DNA from: an uncultured Clostridia bacterium
GTDB lineage: Bacteria; Bacillota; Clostridia; Oscillospirales; CAG-272
Direction of reading: 5' to 3'
Length of the DNA stretch: 22,810 bases
Assembly (NCBI GenBank): GCA_937898155.1
Contig: CALEJO010000027.1
Coordinates: 1-22,810, forward strand
Within the stretch, counting starts at the first letter, position 1, and each line of letters begins with the position of its first letter. Of the stretch, positions 22,492-22,810 are shown piece by piece. The position numbers and the translations under genes were made by a program. The notes beneath the pieces were generated by a model, which saw only the letters and a list, made by a program, of their open reading frames with translations, searched no databases and was not told the DNA's origin.

Positions 22492-22810
22492 TTATTCGGG
22501 ACGTTTTTTGACGCTGTTTACGGTGAGCGTTTCACCGCAAACGGTGAAGCCGATGTCGTAGCCGCCGAACGCCATCTGATAGACGCGCGTCGGATCGTCC
22601 TGATAGGCGGGGCGCGGGTCCTCCGCGAGCAGAGTGCGCACGGGCTCGCGCAGGGAAGCGGGGAGCGCCTCTTCCGCGTCGGGCGGGAGGACGACGGTCA
22701 GCTTCGGCTCGTCGAATCCGCGGGCGAAGCCGCCGCGCGCGTCGGGATGCGCGTCGGTATAGGGCAGATAGGGCTTGATGTCCAGAATCGGCGTTCCGTC
22801 CATCAGATCC
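22492..22810 (-). CDS. trmO: tRNA (adenine-N6)-methyltransferase TrmO/TsaA, C-terminal part, cut by window edge
   Basis: The 105 C-terminal residues of a leftward protein whose start lies beyond base 22810; the frame is open through the edge and reads DLMDGTPILDIKPYLPYTDA. That DGTPxLDIKPYLP block ends the catalytic domain of TrmO (formerly TsaA), which adds a methyl group to t6A37 of tRNA-Thr using S-adenosylmethionine. The remaining residues, including PRPAYQDDP and VYQMAFGGYDIGFTV, fit the small C-terminal domain of the family. An internal ATG at 22803 is not the true start. Stop TAA is at 22494-22492, next to the shared terminator. Confidence 0.85.
   Translation of the reverse strand, partial: DLMDGTPILDIKPYLPYTDAHPDARGGFARGFDEPKLTVVLPPDAEEALPASLREPVRTLLAEDPRPAYQDDPTRVYQMAFGGYDIGFTVCGETLTVNSVKKRPE

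Noticed and set aside
1..22810. Search for CRISPR repeats, transposase genes, phage genes, toxin-antitoxin or restriction genes
   Set aside because: None seen; no regularly spaced repeats and all sizeable real frames are assigned to metabolic genes.

Overview
The window reads as a chromosomal segment of a fairly GC-rich Firmicute of the class Clostridia, probably an uncultured gut lineage. Three things point there: the glgC plus glgD pair (GlgD is the non-catalytic ADP-glucose pyrophosphorylase partner typical of Firmicutes), strong GGAGG-type ribosome binding sites, and sigma-A style promoters with 16-17 bp spacers. This placement is an inference from gene content and style; no marker gene fixes the taxonomy.

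Region 1 (1-6212) holds independent housekeeping units. A leftward polysaccharide deacetylase (cut by the window edge) diverges from galE. After galE come a terminator, a tRNA-Ser(GGA) with its own promoter and terminator, a class I glutamine-amidotransferase-fold hydrolase, and asnA. asnA converges on pepT across a shared bidirectional terminator. pepT diverges from a CE7-type acetyl esterase. The only stretch over 300 bases without a protein gene is 1488-1827, which is occupied by the galE terminator, the tRNA promoter, the tRNA and its terminator.

Region 2 (6225-22489) is one long rightward gene series behind a strong AT-rich promoter (-35 at 6258, -10 at 6281): glgB, glgC, glgD, glgA, glgP, a GH13 alpha-glucan hydrolase, a frameshifted small lipoprotein, a GH31 alpha-glycosidase, a ThyX-like protein of unknown role, a broken GH29 alpha-fucosidase and a MalY/PatB-type aminotransferase. 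Gaps between genes are mostly under 35 bases and I see no terminator until 22462. The first six genes make a complete intracellular glycogen cycle: ADP-glucose synthesis (GlgC/GlgD), chain elongation (GlgA), branching (GlgB), phosphorolysis (GlgP) and debranching or oligosaccharide hydrolysis (GH13). The GH31 and GH29 enzymes downstream have no visible signal peptides, so they would act on imported oligosaccharides and could link sugar intake to glycogen storage.

Region 3 (22492-22810) is the C-terminal end of a leftward trmO/tsaA-type tRNA methyltransferase.

The points most worth a second look are the chimeric GH29 gene (20157-20262), the ThyX-like protein that has lost the RHR signature (19142-19777), the one-base frameshift in the small cysteine-motif lipoprotein (16544-16890), and a perfect 16-bp palindrome on the -10 box of the glycogen promoter (6274-6289). 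I found no CRISPR array, insertion sequence, prophage or obvious defence system.
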